A model generated the notes under the pieces. The model worked only from the letters and a program-made list of their open reading frames with translations. It had not been told where the DNA came from and searched no databases. Position numbers and translations under genes: made by a program. From Vibrio sp. 16 (GTDB lineage: Bacteria > Pseudomonadota > Gammaproteobacteria > Enterobacterales > Vibrionaceae), in assembly GCF_963681195.1 (NCBI RefSeq), contig NZ_OY808997.1:682001-746000 (forward strand): DNA of 64,000 bases, given 5' to 3'. This document shows, in pieces, positions 26,897 through 36,549 of the stretch (its first letter is position 1; each line of letters starts with the position of its first letter).

Positions 26897-28081
26897 ATGA
26901 AGCAAAGTGTTAATGCATGCGCTTGGCGACTGGCAGCGAGCTCCATTCTGACTCTGTTTGCGTTACATTGTCACGCTTTTGAGTTAGCGGGGAAGTCCAC
27001 CGTCGAGCATCGTCAATTTTTCTCTGAAGGGCTACAAGGTCAGGATAAAGGGCAAAGCTCGCTTATTTTAGAGCCCGAGCTGTATTGGGAAATTGATGAC
27101 AGCTCTGATTTTACATTTGTGCCTTTTTATCGTGTCGACAGCTTGGACGAGGAGCGAACACATGGTGATATCCGTGAGGCGCTCTATCTGAAATATTGGG
27201 ACGACTTCGAAGTTCGAGTTGGTGTCGGTAAAGTGTTTTGGGGAGTCACGGAGTCTGCGCACCTTGTTGATGTTGTCAATCAAACCGATGCAATTGAGTC
27301 ATTGGATGGAGAAGATAAGCTAGGCCAACCAATGGTTCACTTTACGTCGATTCAAGATTGGGGAACGCTTGATGCCATGATACTGCCGTACTTTCGGGAA
27401 CGAACATTCGCAGGGGAAGATGGGCGTTTAAGACCAACAGTGCCTGTCTCAAGCCACGCTATTTATGAATCAAGCCGAGAAGAGAAGCACGTCGATGTGG
27501 CGTTTCGTTATTCACAAATGCTGGGGGATTGGGATTTAGGTGTCAGCTATTTTCAGGGGACAAACCGAGATCCCTATTATCGCTTCGATGGTCGAGAGCT
27601 TCAGCCTTATTACGCTCAAGCAAAGCAAGTAGGGGTCGATCTACAAGGGATTGTGGGTGATTGGCTGTGGAAACTTGAAAGTATCTACCGAGACAGTGAT
27701 GACCACCACACAGGTATGGTCGGTGGGTTTGAATACACCATTGTCGGTGCGTTTGGCACAGTTTGGGACATTGGCTTGATCGCTGAGTATTTGTATGACA
27801 GCCGTGGAAACAATGCCCAATCGATTGGACAAAACGACGTATTTGCGGGAACCAGAATTGCACTCAATGATGAGGACAGTACTGAAATCTTGCTTGGCAT
27901 CACTCAAGACCTCGATAATCAGGACGTATACAGCGCTAAACTTGAGGCATCAAGTCGCTTAACGAATCATTTGTCCTGGACTGTGAATGGCTGGCTGTTC
28001 GAAAACGATACGCCAGACGATCTGCTGTACTTTGCTCGAAAAGACGATTTCGTTGAAATTTCATTAGAGTATTACTTCTAA
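26897..28081 (+). CDS. Predicted outer-membrane beta-barrel protein of the RND/LolA-like operon
   Basis: 394 residues. Signal peptide ends ALHCHA; mature N-terminus FELAGKSTVEHRQFF. Repeated amphipathic beta strands with aromatic girdles (LYLKYWDDFEVRVGVGKVFWG; VAFRYSQMLGDWDLGVSYFQ; IVGAFGTVWDIGLIAEYLYD) and a terminal strand ending in EYYF, the classic C-terminal Phe barrel signature. It resembles DUF1302-type porin-like proteins often linked to RND plus LolA-like genes. It follows the LolA-like gene by 3 nt. It may be the outer-membrane acceptor or exit for the system. Confidence 0.8.
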   Translation: MKQSVNACAWRLAASSILTLFALHCHAFELAGKSTVEHRQFFSEGLQGQDKGQSSLILEPELYWEIDDSSDFTFVPFYRVDSLDEERTHGDIREALYLKYWDDFEVRVGVGKVFWGVTESAHLVDVVNQTDAIESLDGEDKLGQPMVHFTSIQDWGTLDAMILPYFRERTFAGEDGRLRPTVPVSSHAIYESSREEKHVDVAFRYSQMLGDWDLGVSYFQGTNRDPYYRFDGRELQPYYAQAKQVGVDLQGIVGDWLWKLESIYRDSDDHHTGMVGGFEYTIVGAFGTVWDIGLIAEYLYDSRGNNAQSIGQNDVFAGTRIALNDEDSTEILLGITQDLDNQDVYSAKLEASSRLTNHLSWTVNGWLFENDTPDDLLYFARKDDFVEISLEYYF

Positions 28082-28129
28082 AGAGATCCGAATCACTATT
28101 TAAATAAGTGATATGGATTCCAAACCATG

Positions 28130-28154
28130 GGGAGCTGATCTAGCTCCCTTTTTT
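28130..28154 (+). terminator. Terminator of the RND/LolA-like/barrel operon
   Basis: GGGAGCT/AGCTCCC hairpin with a 5-nt loop and a run of six T. Confidence 0.88.
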
Positions 28155-28268
28155 CGTGTTTCAGTCGGTGAAATGAATAAAATCTATGTAGAATTCCATA
28201 TACAAGGTATGGTTATTATAAATTTATTAAATTAAACCCAGTAAATTATAGACAAGGGCGAACGGTCG

Positions 28269-29432
28269 ATGCAGTCATTTCAATGGGACAAATGCTACAC
28301 GACAGGTATTGATGAAGTAGATGAACAGCATCAGTATCTCGTTGAGATCATCAATCGGTATGGAGAGTTAATCGCTAAAAATAGTATCTCAATCCAAGAT
28401 ATTAGAATGGCGTTATTTGAACTTTCTCGTTATGCAGAATTTCATTTCAAAGAAGAAGAAAACCTCATGCGCAGTGCTGGGGTTTACTCGGAACATATTG
28501 AAGAGCATGTGAAGGTTCATCGTGCGTTTATGGCTGACATCATTGGCATGCAAGCGTTTATTAGCGACGAGAACAAAAAGGCGTCGGAACACTTGCTTAA
28601 CTTTTTGATTCATTGGCTTGCCTACCATATTCTCGGCATCGATCAGAATATGTCTCGTCAAGTCAAACAGATAGAAGCAGGGGTAGACCCAAAGACCGCT
28701 TGGCTCAATGAAGAGAGAAAACAAGACAGCTCAACGGAGCCGCTGCTTAAAGCACTCAATGGTTTGTTTGAACAAGTCTCAGAGCGCAACAAAGAGCTGC
28801 TCGAGTTAAATCAATGCTTGGAAGACAAGGTAGAGCAGCGAACCAAAGCGCTATCTGAAGCAAACAAGCAGTTAGAAGAACTGTCGTTGACGGACTCCTT
28901 GACCAATTTACCAAACCGACGCTGCGCCATCCGAAAACTCAAGGTCTACTGGCAAGAATCAGTGCAAAACAACGAGCCTTTGGTTTGCATCATGATTGAT
29001 GCGGATTACTTTAAACAAGTGAACGACACGGCAGGTCATGATGCAGGAGATAGACTGCTAATCGAGTTGTCGCAAAATCTTGCCCACTCGTTTAGAAGTG
29101 ATGACTTGGTGTGTCGCTTAGGTGGAGACGAGTTCTTCGTCATTTGTCCAAACACCGATCTTGAAGGTGGCTTGCACATCGCCGAAATTACACGAGACAG
29201 AGTAAGCCAAATGTTGGTTCCGGTGGGAGAAAGCGTTTGGCGAGGTAGCATCAGTGTCGGGGTTGGTGTACGCACGCCAAATATGAACGATTATAATGAC
29301 TTGATTAAAGTGGCCGACAATGCGGTGTACTTAGCGAAGTCGTCGGGGCGAAATCAAGTTGCCACGGTTCAATCGAGTGACTTCAGCATCCAGACATCAC
29401 AGCCACTGTGTTCGGTTCCATCTAAAGGCTGA
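28269..29432 (+). CDS. Bacteriohemerythrin-GGDEF diguanylate cyclase (Bhr-DGC)
   Basis: 387 residues. Residues 1-140 are a hemerythrin four-helix domain with di-iron ligands in the expected order: DEQHQYL, EFHFKEEENLM, HIEEHVKVHRAF, HWLAYHILGID. A coiled coil (~150-200) joins it to a GGDEF domain with GGDEF at 285-289 and an intact inhibition site RSDD nine residues before it. It corresponds by architecture and by position between pgsA and pheS to V. cholerae VC1216 (Bhr-DGC), whose cyclase activity depends on the di-iron redox state. So it should be an O2/redox-responsive c-di-GMP producer in the cytoplasm. The 3' end overlaps the convergent GNAT gene by 64 nt. Confidence 0.93.
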   Translation: MQSFQWDKCYTTGIDEVDEQHQYLVEIINRYGELIAKNSISIQDIRMALFELSRYAEFHFKEEENLMRSAGVYSEHIEEHVKVHRAFMADIIGMQAFISDENKKASEHLLNFLIHWLAYHILGIDQNMSRQVKQIEAGVDPKTAWLNEERKQDSSTEPLLKALNGLFEQVSERNKELLELNQCLEDKVEQRTKALSEANKQLEELSLTDSLTNLPNRRCAIRKLKVYWQESVQNNEPLVCIMIDADYFKQVNDTAGHDAGDRLLIELSQNLAHSFRSDDLVCRLGGDEFFVICPNTDLEGGLHIAEITRDRVSQMLVPVGESVWRGSISVGVGVRTPNMNDYNDLIKVADNAVYLAKSSGRNQVATVQSSDFSIQTSQPLCSVPSKG

Positions 29433-29854
29433 TCTAGGTGGGCAAACCCCAGTTTTTCGTACAATCGAATCGCGGATTTCATGGAAGTGAGTGTATCCAG
29501 ATAACACTCACGAAATCCTTGTTCTTTCGCATAGGTTAAGCACTGCTCGCTGAGCGCTTGGCCTATGCCATGACCGCGACTTTCTTCCAATAAGAACAGC
29601 TTTTTTAGCTCGCAAACTGTGTTCGAACCTTGAAAAGGCGCGATGCCGCACCCGCCAACAATTTTTCCATTTAGGCTTGCTACAAGATATAAGCTTCGGT
29701 TTTGTGCGGTGTAGTACTGGCTCATGGCAAGAACTTCTGGGTCCGATGGACCAAACCCTTCGCCAATGGCACCAAATTCGGCGCCAACCGCTTTGATTAT
29801 CTTGCAGATCTGATCATCTTGATGCGCCTTAATCGGTTCAATTAACACTGCCAT
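29369..29854 (-). CDS. GNAT-family N-acetyltransferase
   Basis: 161 residues. GNAT fold with the acetyl-CoA P-loop at ELKKLFLLEESRGHGIGQALSE (R/Q-x2-G-x-G/A pattern RGHGIGQA). Strand/helix KEQGFRECYLDTLTSMKSAI and the C-terminal IRLYEKLGFAHL motif follow. ATG 29854 has AAGGAAGAGAA just upstream. The substrate is unknown; small-molecule or peptide acetylation is possible. Its last 64 nt are antisense to the end of Bhr-DGC, and both frames look genuine there. Confidence 0.9.
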   Translation of the reverse strand: MAVLIEPIKAHQDDQICKIIKAVGAEFGAIGEGFGPSDPEVLAMSQYYTAQNRSLYLVASLNGKIVGGCGIAPFQGSNTVCELKKLFLLEESRGHGIGQALSEQCLTYAKEQGFRECYLDTLTSMKSAIRLYEKLGFAHLDQPLDGTEHSGCDVWMLKSLD

Positions 29855-30092
29855 TTCTCTTCCTTAGGATTCCGTCAATGCTTTATAGATTGGTCTGAAA
29901 GCCTGTTTTATCAAGCATTGAGGCGAATTTTTGCCCAAAGGCGGTAAATAGCAAGATTTCAATTTGGATTTGACCCTGTCATTCGTTACTATGTAGAGCT
30001 ATTTATAGACCCAAAATCCCTGTCGGGTAATCGCACTTTGCGAGTAGCCCAGAATGGACACTACCACTTATGCCTATTGCATGTAGGTGTAG

Positions 30093-31091
<999 letters not shown>

Positions 31092-31109
31092 TCCAGGGGA
31101 ACCATCACT

Positions 31110-33515
31110 ATGAAATTTAGCGAATCTTGGCTTCGTGAGTGGGTAAACCCTGCGGTATCGACTGACGAACTTACACACCAAATCACAATGGCGGGTCTAG
31201 AAGTAGACGACGTACTACCTGTTGCTGGTTCTTTCACTGGCGTTAAAGTAGGTAAAGTGGTTGAGTGTGGCCAACACCCAGACGCTGACAAACTACGCGT
31301 AACTAAAGTAGATGTTGGCGCTGAAGAACTTCTAGACATCGTTTGTGGCGCATCTAACTGTCGCCTAGGTATCAAAGTTGCTGTAGCGACTGTTGGTGCT
31401 GTTCTACCAGGCGATTTCAAAATCAAAAAAGCAAAACTACGTGGTCAACCATCACACGGCATGCTGTGTTCATTCTCTGAACTAGGTATCGACGTTGAAT
31501 CTGATGGCATCATGGAACTAGCTGAAGATGCAGCAATCGGTACTGATTTCCGCGAATTCCTAGGTCTTGACGACGTAACAGTAGACGTAGACCTAACGGC
31601 TAACCGCGCGGACTGTTTCAGCATCCGTGGTATGGCGCGTGAAGTTGGCGTTCTAAACCGTGCTGACGTAACTGAGCCTGCAGTAAACGCAGTAGCACCA
31701 GCTATCGACGACACAGTTTCTATCGAAGTGAAAGCGACTGCAGCATGTCCACGTTACCTTGGCCGTGTGGTTAAGAACGTAAACGTTCAAGCTGAAACAC
31801 CACTTTGGATGCAAGAGAAACTGCGCCGCTGTGGTATTCGCTCTATCGACCCAGTAGTAGACATCACTAACTTTGTTCTTCTAGAGCAAGGCCAGCCAAT
31901 GCACGCATTCGATCTTGCTAAGATCGAAGGTGGCATCGTAGTACGTATGGCAGAGCAGGGCGAGAAGCTAACTCTTCTAGACGGCAACGAAGCTGAGCTA
32001 AACGCTGATACTCTAGTCGTAGCAGACCACAACAAAGCACTTGCTATCGCAGGTATCTTTGGTGGTGAAGAGTCTGGTGTAACGACTGAGACTAAAGACG
32101 TTCTTCTTGAGTGTGCATTCTTCGCACCAGACCACATCCGTGGCCGCGCTCGTAGCTACGGTCTACACACGGATTCTTCAATGCGTTTTGAGCGTGGTGT
32201 CGATTTCGCACTACAAACGAGCGCAATGGAGCGTGCAACAGAACTTCTCGTTGAGATCTGTGGCGGTGAAGTAGCCCCTGTTGTTGCAGTAGAGTCTGAA
32301 GCTGACCTACCAAAAGCAAACACAGTATCACTACGTCGCACTAAACTAGACAGCCTACTAGGTCACCACATTGCTGATAGTGATGTTGTTGAAATCCTAG
32401 AGCGTCTTGGCCTAACGGTTGAAACAACAGACGCAGGTTGGACAGCAACTGCACCGACATGGCGTTTTGATATCGCAATCGAGCAAGACCTAATTGAAGA
32501 AGTAGGTCGTATCTACGGTTACGATAACATCCCTAACCAAAACCCAGCGGCAGCACTTAAGATGCACGACCACGTTGAAGCGAACATTCCGCTAAAACGC
32601 GTTCGTAACCTACTTGTTGACCGTGGTTACCAAGAAGCGATCACTTACAGCTTCGTTGAACCAGAGCAGCAAAAGCTCGTTGTTCCAGGTGTTGAGCCGC
32701 TAATCCTGCCGTTCCCAATCTCTGCGGATATGTCAGCAATGCGTCTAGGCCTAATCCAAGGTCTACTAAACACTGTGGTTCACAACCAGAAACGTCAACA
32801 GCCACGCGTTCGTCTATTCGAATACGGCCTACGTTTCATCCCATGTGAGTCAGCTGAAAACGGTATGCGCCAAGAGCCTATGCTTGCAGGTGTTATCGCA
32901 GGTACTCGCAGCGAAGAGCACTGGGACATCGAAACTAACACAGTTGATTTCTTTGATCTGAAAGGTGACCTAGAAGCCGTTCTTGAGCTTACAGCAAACG
33001 AAAACGCGTACTCTTTCGCAGCGCTTTCTGCTGAAGATAAAGCAGCGAACCCAGCGCTTCACCCGGGCCAATCTGCTGCAATCATCGTTGATGGCAAGCA
33101 GGTAGGTGTGATTGGTACCGTTCACCCAGAGCTTGAGCGTAAGTTTGGTCTAAACGGCCGTACTATCGTATTCGAAGTGGAATGGTCTGCAATCAACACT
33201 AAAGTGATTCCTGAAGCAGTAGCGCTTTCTAAGTTCCCATCTAACCGTCGTGACATCGCGGTAGTTGTTGACGAAGCAGTCGCTTCTGGCGACATCGTTG
33301 CAGCATGTCTAGAGCAAGGTGGTGAGTTCCTGAAAGATGCGAAACTGTTCGACGTTTACGTTGGTAAAGGCGTTGAAGAAGGTAAGAAGAGCCTAGCAAT
33401 CGCACTAACACTACAATCTGTAGAGCGTACGCTTGAAGATGCCGACATCGCTGGCGCGGTTGACGCTATCGTTGCTCACGTATCTGAGAAGTTCGGTGCG
33501 TCACTGCGTGACTAA
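31110..33515 (+). CDS. pheT: Phenylalanine--tRNA ligase beta subunit
   Basis: 801 residues, normal length. tRNA-binding OB domain at the start ([21 protein letters not shown]), B3/B4 editing domain, B5 domain and C-terminal anticodon-binding FDX domain ([19 protein letters not shown]). Co-transcribed with pheS. Codon choice is strongly biased as in highly expressed genes. The usual downstream neighbour ihfA is missing; a terminator comes 28 nt after the stop. The last 81 nt of the gene have a diverged second copy at 38387-38467. Confidence 0.98.
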   Translation: MKFSESWLREWVNPAVSTDELTHQITMAGLEVDDVLPVAGSFTGVKVGKVVECGQHPDADKLRVTKVDVGAEELLDIVCGASNCRLGIKVAVATVGAVLPGDFKIKKAKLRGQPSHGMLCSFSELGIDVESDGIMELAEDAAIGTDFREFLGLDDVTVDVDLTANRADCFSIRGMAREVGVLNRADVTEPAVNAVAPAIDDTVSIEVKATAACPRYLGRVVKNVNVQAETPLWMQEKLRRCGIRSIDPVVDITNFVLLEQGQPMHAFDLAKIEGGIVVRMAEQGEKLTLLDGNEAELNADTLVVADHNKALAIAGIFGGEESGVTTETKDVLLECAFFAPDHIRGRARSYGLHTDSSMRFERGVDFALQTSAMERATELLVEICGGEVAPVVAVESEADLPKANTVSLRRTKLDSLLGHHIADSDVVEILERLGLTVETTDAGWTATAPTWRFDIAIEQDLIEEVGRIYGYDNIPNQNPAAALKMHDHVEANIPLKRVRNLLVDRGYQEAITYSFVEPEQQKLVVPGVEPLILPFPISADMSAMRLGLIQGLLNTVVHNQKRQQPRVRLFEYGLRFIPCESAENGMRQEPMLAGVIAGTRSEEHWDIETNTVDFFDLKGDLEAVLELTANENAYSFAALSAEDKAANPALHPGQSAAIIVDGKQVGVIGTVHPELERKFGLNGRTIVFEVEWSAINTKVIPEAVALSKFPSNRRDIAVVVDEAVASGDIVAACLEQGGEFLKDAKLFDVYVGKGVEEGKKSLAIALTLQSVERTLEDADIAGAVDAIVAHVSEKFGASLRD

Positions 33516-33542
33516 TCATCACTTCTGATTAGATAGAAAGCC

Positions 33543-33570
33543 AAAGGCCTCGCAATTGCGAGGCCTTTTT
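33543..33570 (+). terminator. pheT terminator (left copy of a direct repeat)
   Basis: AAAGGCCTCGCAA/TTGCGAGGCCTTT perfect 13-bp stem with T-run. A 34-nt stretch covering it (33541-33574) recurs at 36462-36495 with 2 mismatches. Confidence 0.92.
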
Positions 33571-33571
33571 G

Positions 33572-33874
33572 TTTGGTGTGATTAAGGAGTTGGGTGTTAA
33601 CTCATTAGTGGACAGAAGTGAGTTAGAGTTTCTGTTTAAACTCTGCTGGTTTGGATTAGGGAAAGTAAGCCTATATCACGTAGCAAAACGTGAAATTCAC
33701 CTAATAACTATCAAATTCATACTATTAGTTCACATATATTAGCACTACCCAATAACCTAATATGCTGCCATCCTTATTGTTCCGCTTCTGCTTCCGCTTC
33801 CGCTTGACGGTTGTTGTGACTATCGACCACTTTCTAGATATGAACCTTTGGTAATATGAAACATCATCTGTCAA
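33572..33874. other. AT-rich leader of the AAA ATPase gene
   Basis: 300 bp without a gene. It contains a short hexamer tandem, about four units of the CTTCCG/CTTCTG type at 33784-33809, and otherwise only AT-rich sequence. No clear Shine-Dalgarno precedes the ATPase start. Confidence 0.5.
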
Positions 33875-36223
33875 ATGGGTATCATAATGCTAAGAAGAAT
33901 ACGAAAAATTGAAGGCATCGGTAGCTATCACAGCGCAAGAGCTGGTGGCACGCAATTTTCTGACGTGAACATAATCTATGGTGAAAACCGAAATGGTAAA
34001 AGTACGCTATGTGACATTTTCTATTCTCTAGCGTCGAACAACCCAGAGCTAATCAAAGACCGCAAAGCTATACCAAGGCAAGGAACAGCGGCTAATGCAA
34101 TGAAAGTCGAATTTCAGTTTGATAATGCGCCAATCTCTGTGTTTGCAAACGAAACTTGGGCACCTGGATTACCTGCTGATTGTGAACTTCATATCTTTGA
34201 CCACAACTTCATTCATCGAAATGTAATGAGCGGTACGGTCAATAACCGCGAAAACTCAGAGAACATTTCAAACTTCATTCTAGGTGAAGAGAATACCGAG
34301 CGTTTTGAAGCCCTCAAGGCAGAAAAAGAGGCTTTAGCTACTACAAATGCAAGTTTACGAACAGCTAAGGCTACACTAGAAGCGAGCGGTATCACCGATG
34401 TAGAAACATACGTTGCTTCTGAACTTCCAACAGAGTCTATCGAAGAGCTGAATGTTGCAATTACCGCATCTATCGCTGAGCAAGAATCATTAACGGTACA
34501 GATTGGTAGCGTCACTCAATCTAAAGCACGAAAGAACTTAAAAGAGATTTCTACTGCTTTTGATATCACAGCGACAAGCAATGAAATCAATGAGTGCTTA
34601 GCTACTAGTATGGAAGAAGCTCACACCGACGCAAAAGCTCTAGTACAAGCACATATGGAACACCTAAAACAGCGAAACGGCTTCAAAGGCTGGGCTTCCA
34701 GTGGTCTGACTCATTTAGATGAAAATTGTCCATTTTGCGGTCAAGAACTTCAAGGCGATTCTTTAGAACTAATCGAAAGCTACAAAGTTGCATTCAATGA
34801 AGCTTTTTCTAACTTCATTAGGGAAACCAAAGCAAGTGCTACTCAACTACTGACCAAGCAATTGATTACAATTGATGAGCAAGCCATTAATAGGATTCAC
34901 GAAGAAAATAAAGGAATACTTGAGCTATACCCTGAACAATCTGTGACTGAGCAAATAGCGGAGCTAATTCCGCTTGTCGATGATATGTATGAGGTAGTTA
35001 AGGGGTCGATTGAACAGTTAAGCGAAAAACACAATGAGTTAAAGTCTCAAGTTCTTGAGCTTCTAAATGTTAAAATCGAAACAGCATACAACCCTGTTGA
35101 AGCAATTGATTTCTCGCCTCTACAGTCGGCGATAGACTCATTTAATGATGCCAAAGAAGCCTATAAGATTGTAATCAAATCTATAAATGAAAAGCTTATT
35201 GAGTTTAAAGACGGTCTTGATTCTGCGGAGCTAACTGCTACTAAAACCGCTGAAAATACGAATCAGAAAGCACTAGAGAATAAAAAGCTACGTCATACGT
35301 TAGAAGAAAAATGCGCAACTTATAGGCAACTTAGCACTCAAGCGGTACAAGACCAAGAAACATACAATAACAACAAGGAAACATTAGAAGCATCACAAGA
35401 GGAGTTTCTAGATAACTACTTTGATGAGATTAATCTACTATTCCAAAGCCTTGGCTCTCGAAACTTCAACATCAGTAGAAAGCAAAACAATAGTGGTAGA
35501 AAAATAGTCTATGACTTAGAGGTTAGCTTCAACGGCACAACGATTCCAAGAAACAAGATGAACTGCCTGTTCAGCGAGTCTGATAGACGCGCTTTGGCGC
35601 TGTGCATCTACCTAGCTAAAATTAACAAGCTTTCAAATGAGGATAAAGCCAAAGCGATATTAGTAATGGACGACCCTGTGACCAGCTTTGATAATGAACG
35701 AATCTCTAGCATTTTGAATAAGCTCTATGAGATTTCGCCAACTATAAAGCAGTTGTTCATAACAACCCACTACCGTGGAATGGCCGCGACAGCAATTAAG
35801 AAGTTCGCTAATACGAGCGCACTAAAAATTGTAAAAGTAGCGAATGGTTCGGACTTTGCTGCTACTACAGAAGCAGAGATGACAGCGACGGAGCATGATG
35901 ACGCATACAACGAAATCACTGCATTTATAAACAATGAAACCCAAGACAACAAGATACTGATATTTAGACCGTTCTTGGAAACAGAGCTTCGCCATCGATA
36001 CAAAGACCAACTTAGAGCCAACGGAGCCACTTTGAGAACCGATTTTTCAGTTTGTATCGATACCCTTAAGGACAGTGGCATTATAACGGAGGCAGTAGCA
36101 AGCGAGATTCATTCTTTTAGAACAACTTTAAACCCACCAATGCACGAGTTGATGGAGATGAATATTGAAGATGTTCGCAATACCGCAGCTAATATGATGG
36201 ATTTGATTTATAACCGCATGTAA
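33875..36223 (+). CDS. SMC-like AAA ATPase with zinc hook (AAA_13; RloC/PrrC-like), candidate phage-defence effector
   Basis: 782 residues; an internal ATG at 33887 is also possible. Walker A GENRNGKS at 36-43. Long coiled coils flank a zinc-hook CPFC at 285-288. ABC-type signature FSESDRRALALC; Walker B/D-loop AILVMDDPVTSFD from 594. This split-ATPase plus CxxC-hook design, with DDPVTSFD, is typical of PF13166 (AAA_13), which includes the anticodon nucleases PrrC and RloC. The C-terminal part has RPFLE (R698, E702) and LNPPMHEL (H757), reminiscent of the R-x3-E...H triad of those nucleases, but with wider spacing, so nuclease activity is unproven. No restriction genes are nearby. Base composition is visibly more AT-rich than pheST. 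It is bracketed by direct repeats of the pheT terminator, so it looks acquired. Confidence 0.85.
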   Translation: MGIIMLRRIRKIEGIGSYHSARAGGTQFSDVNIIYGENRNGKSTLCDIFYSLASNNPELIKDRKAIPRQGTAANAMKVEFQFDNAPISVFANETWAPGLPADCELHIFDHNFIHRNVMSGTVNNRENSENISNFILGEENTERFEALKAEKEALATTNASLRTAKATLEASGITDVETYVASELPTESIEELNVAITASIAEQESLTVQIGSVTQSKARKNLKEISTAFDITATSNEINECLATSMEEAHTDAKALVQAHMEHLKQRNGFKGWASSGLTHLDENCPFCGQELQGDSLELIESYKVAFNEAFSNFIRETKASATQLLTKQLITIDEQAINRIHEENKGILELYPEQSVTEQIAELIPLVDDMYEVVKGSIEQLSEKHNELKSQVLELLNVKIETAYNPVEAIDFSPLQSAIDSFNDAKEAYKIVIKSINEKLIEFKDGLDSAELTATKTAENTNQKALENKKLRHTLEEKCATYRQLSTQAVQDQETYNNNKETLEASQEEFLDNYFDEINLLFQSLGSRNFNISRKQNNSGRKIVYDLEVSFNGTTIPRNKMNCLFSESDRRALALCIYLAKINKLSNEDKAKAILVMDDPVTSFDNERISSILNKLYEISPTIKQLFITTHYRGMAATAIKKFANTSALKIVKVANGSDFAATTEAEMTATEHDDAYNEITAFINNETQDNKILIFRPFLETELRHRYKDQLRANGATLRTDFSVCIDTLKDSGIITEAVASEIHSFRTTLNPPMHELMEMNIEDVRNTAANMMDLIYNRM

Positions 36224-36233
36224 AACATAAGGA

Positions 36234-36257
36234 AGCCGAGCAAATGCTCGGCTTTTA
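36234..36257 (+). terminator. Terminator of the AAA ATPase gene
   Basis: AGCCGAGCA aat TGCTCGGCT hairpin followed by TTT. Confidence 0.85.
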
Positions 36258-36375
36258 TACAATTCAATTGGTTGCGCTGAACAGATGGCGCGTTTGACAA
36301 TCTTCCATCTTATACTCTTGGTGCGCAGTTAATTGCCAATCAGCAGACACTTTCGAGGTATGAGAGGAAGTAGGG

Positions 36376-36397
36376 CAAACCACATCACTGTGGTTTG
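36376..36397. other. Perfect 9-bp hairpin in the segment between the AAA gene and the second pheT-type terminator
   Basis: CAAACCACA tcac TGTGGTTTG, with no T-run. It sits in the ~200-bp non-coding stretch (36258-36461) just inside the right repeat. It may be an element end, an RNA structure or chance. Confidence 0.4.
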
Positions 36398-36444
36398 AGA
36401 GGTTGAGCGTCACTGGAACGGAATGGGGCAAAAATGAGTTAGCT

Positions 36445-36495
36445 GGTCATCACCTCAGAAACCAAAGGCCTCGCAAGTGCGAGGCCTTTATGTTT
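36445..36495 (+). repeat. Duplicate of the pheT downstream region and terminator (right direct repeat)
   Basis: 34 nt at 36462-36495 match 33541-33574 with 2 mismatches. The preceding TCATCACCTC resembles TCATCACTTC just after the pheT stop. It still forms the AAAGGCCTCGCAA hairpin. With the left copy it brackets the AAA ATPase gene. Confidence 0.85.
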
Positions 36496-36549
36496 TTCCG
36501 AGATAGCCGAGAGGTTAACTACCTATTGGATTCAACCTGTGTCTAGCGG

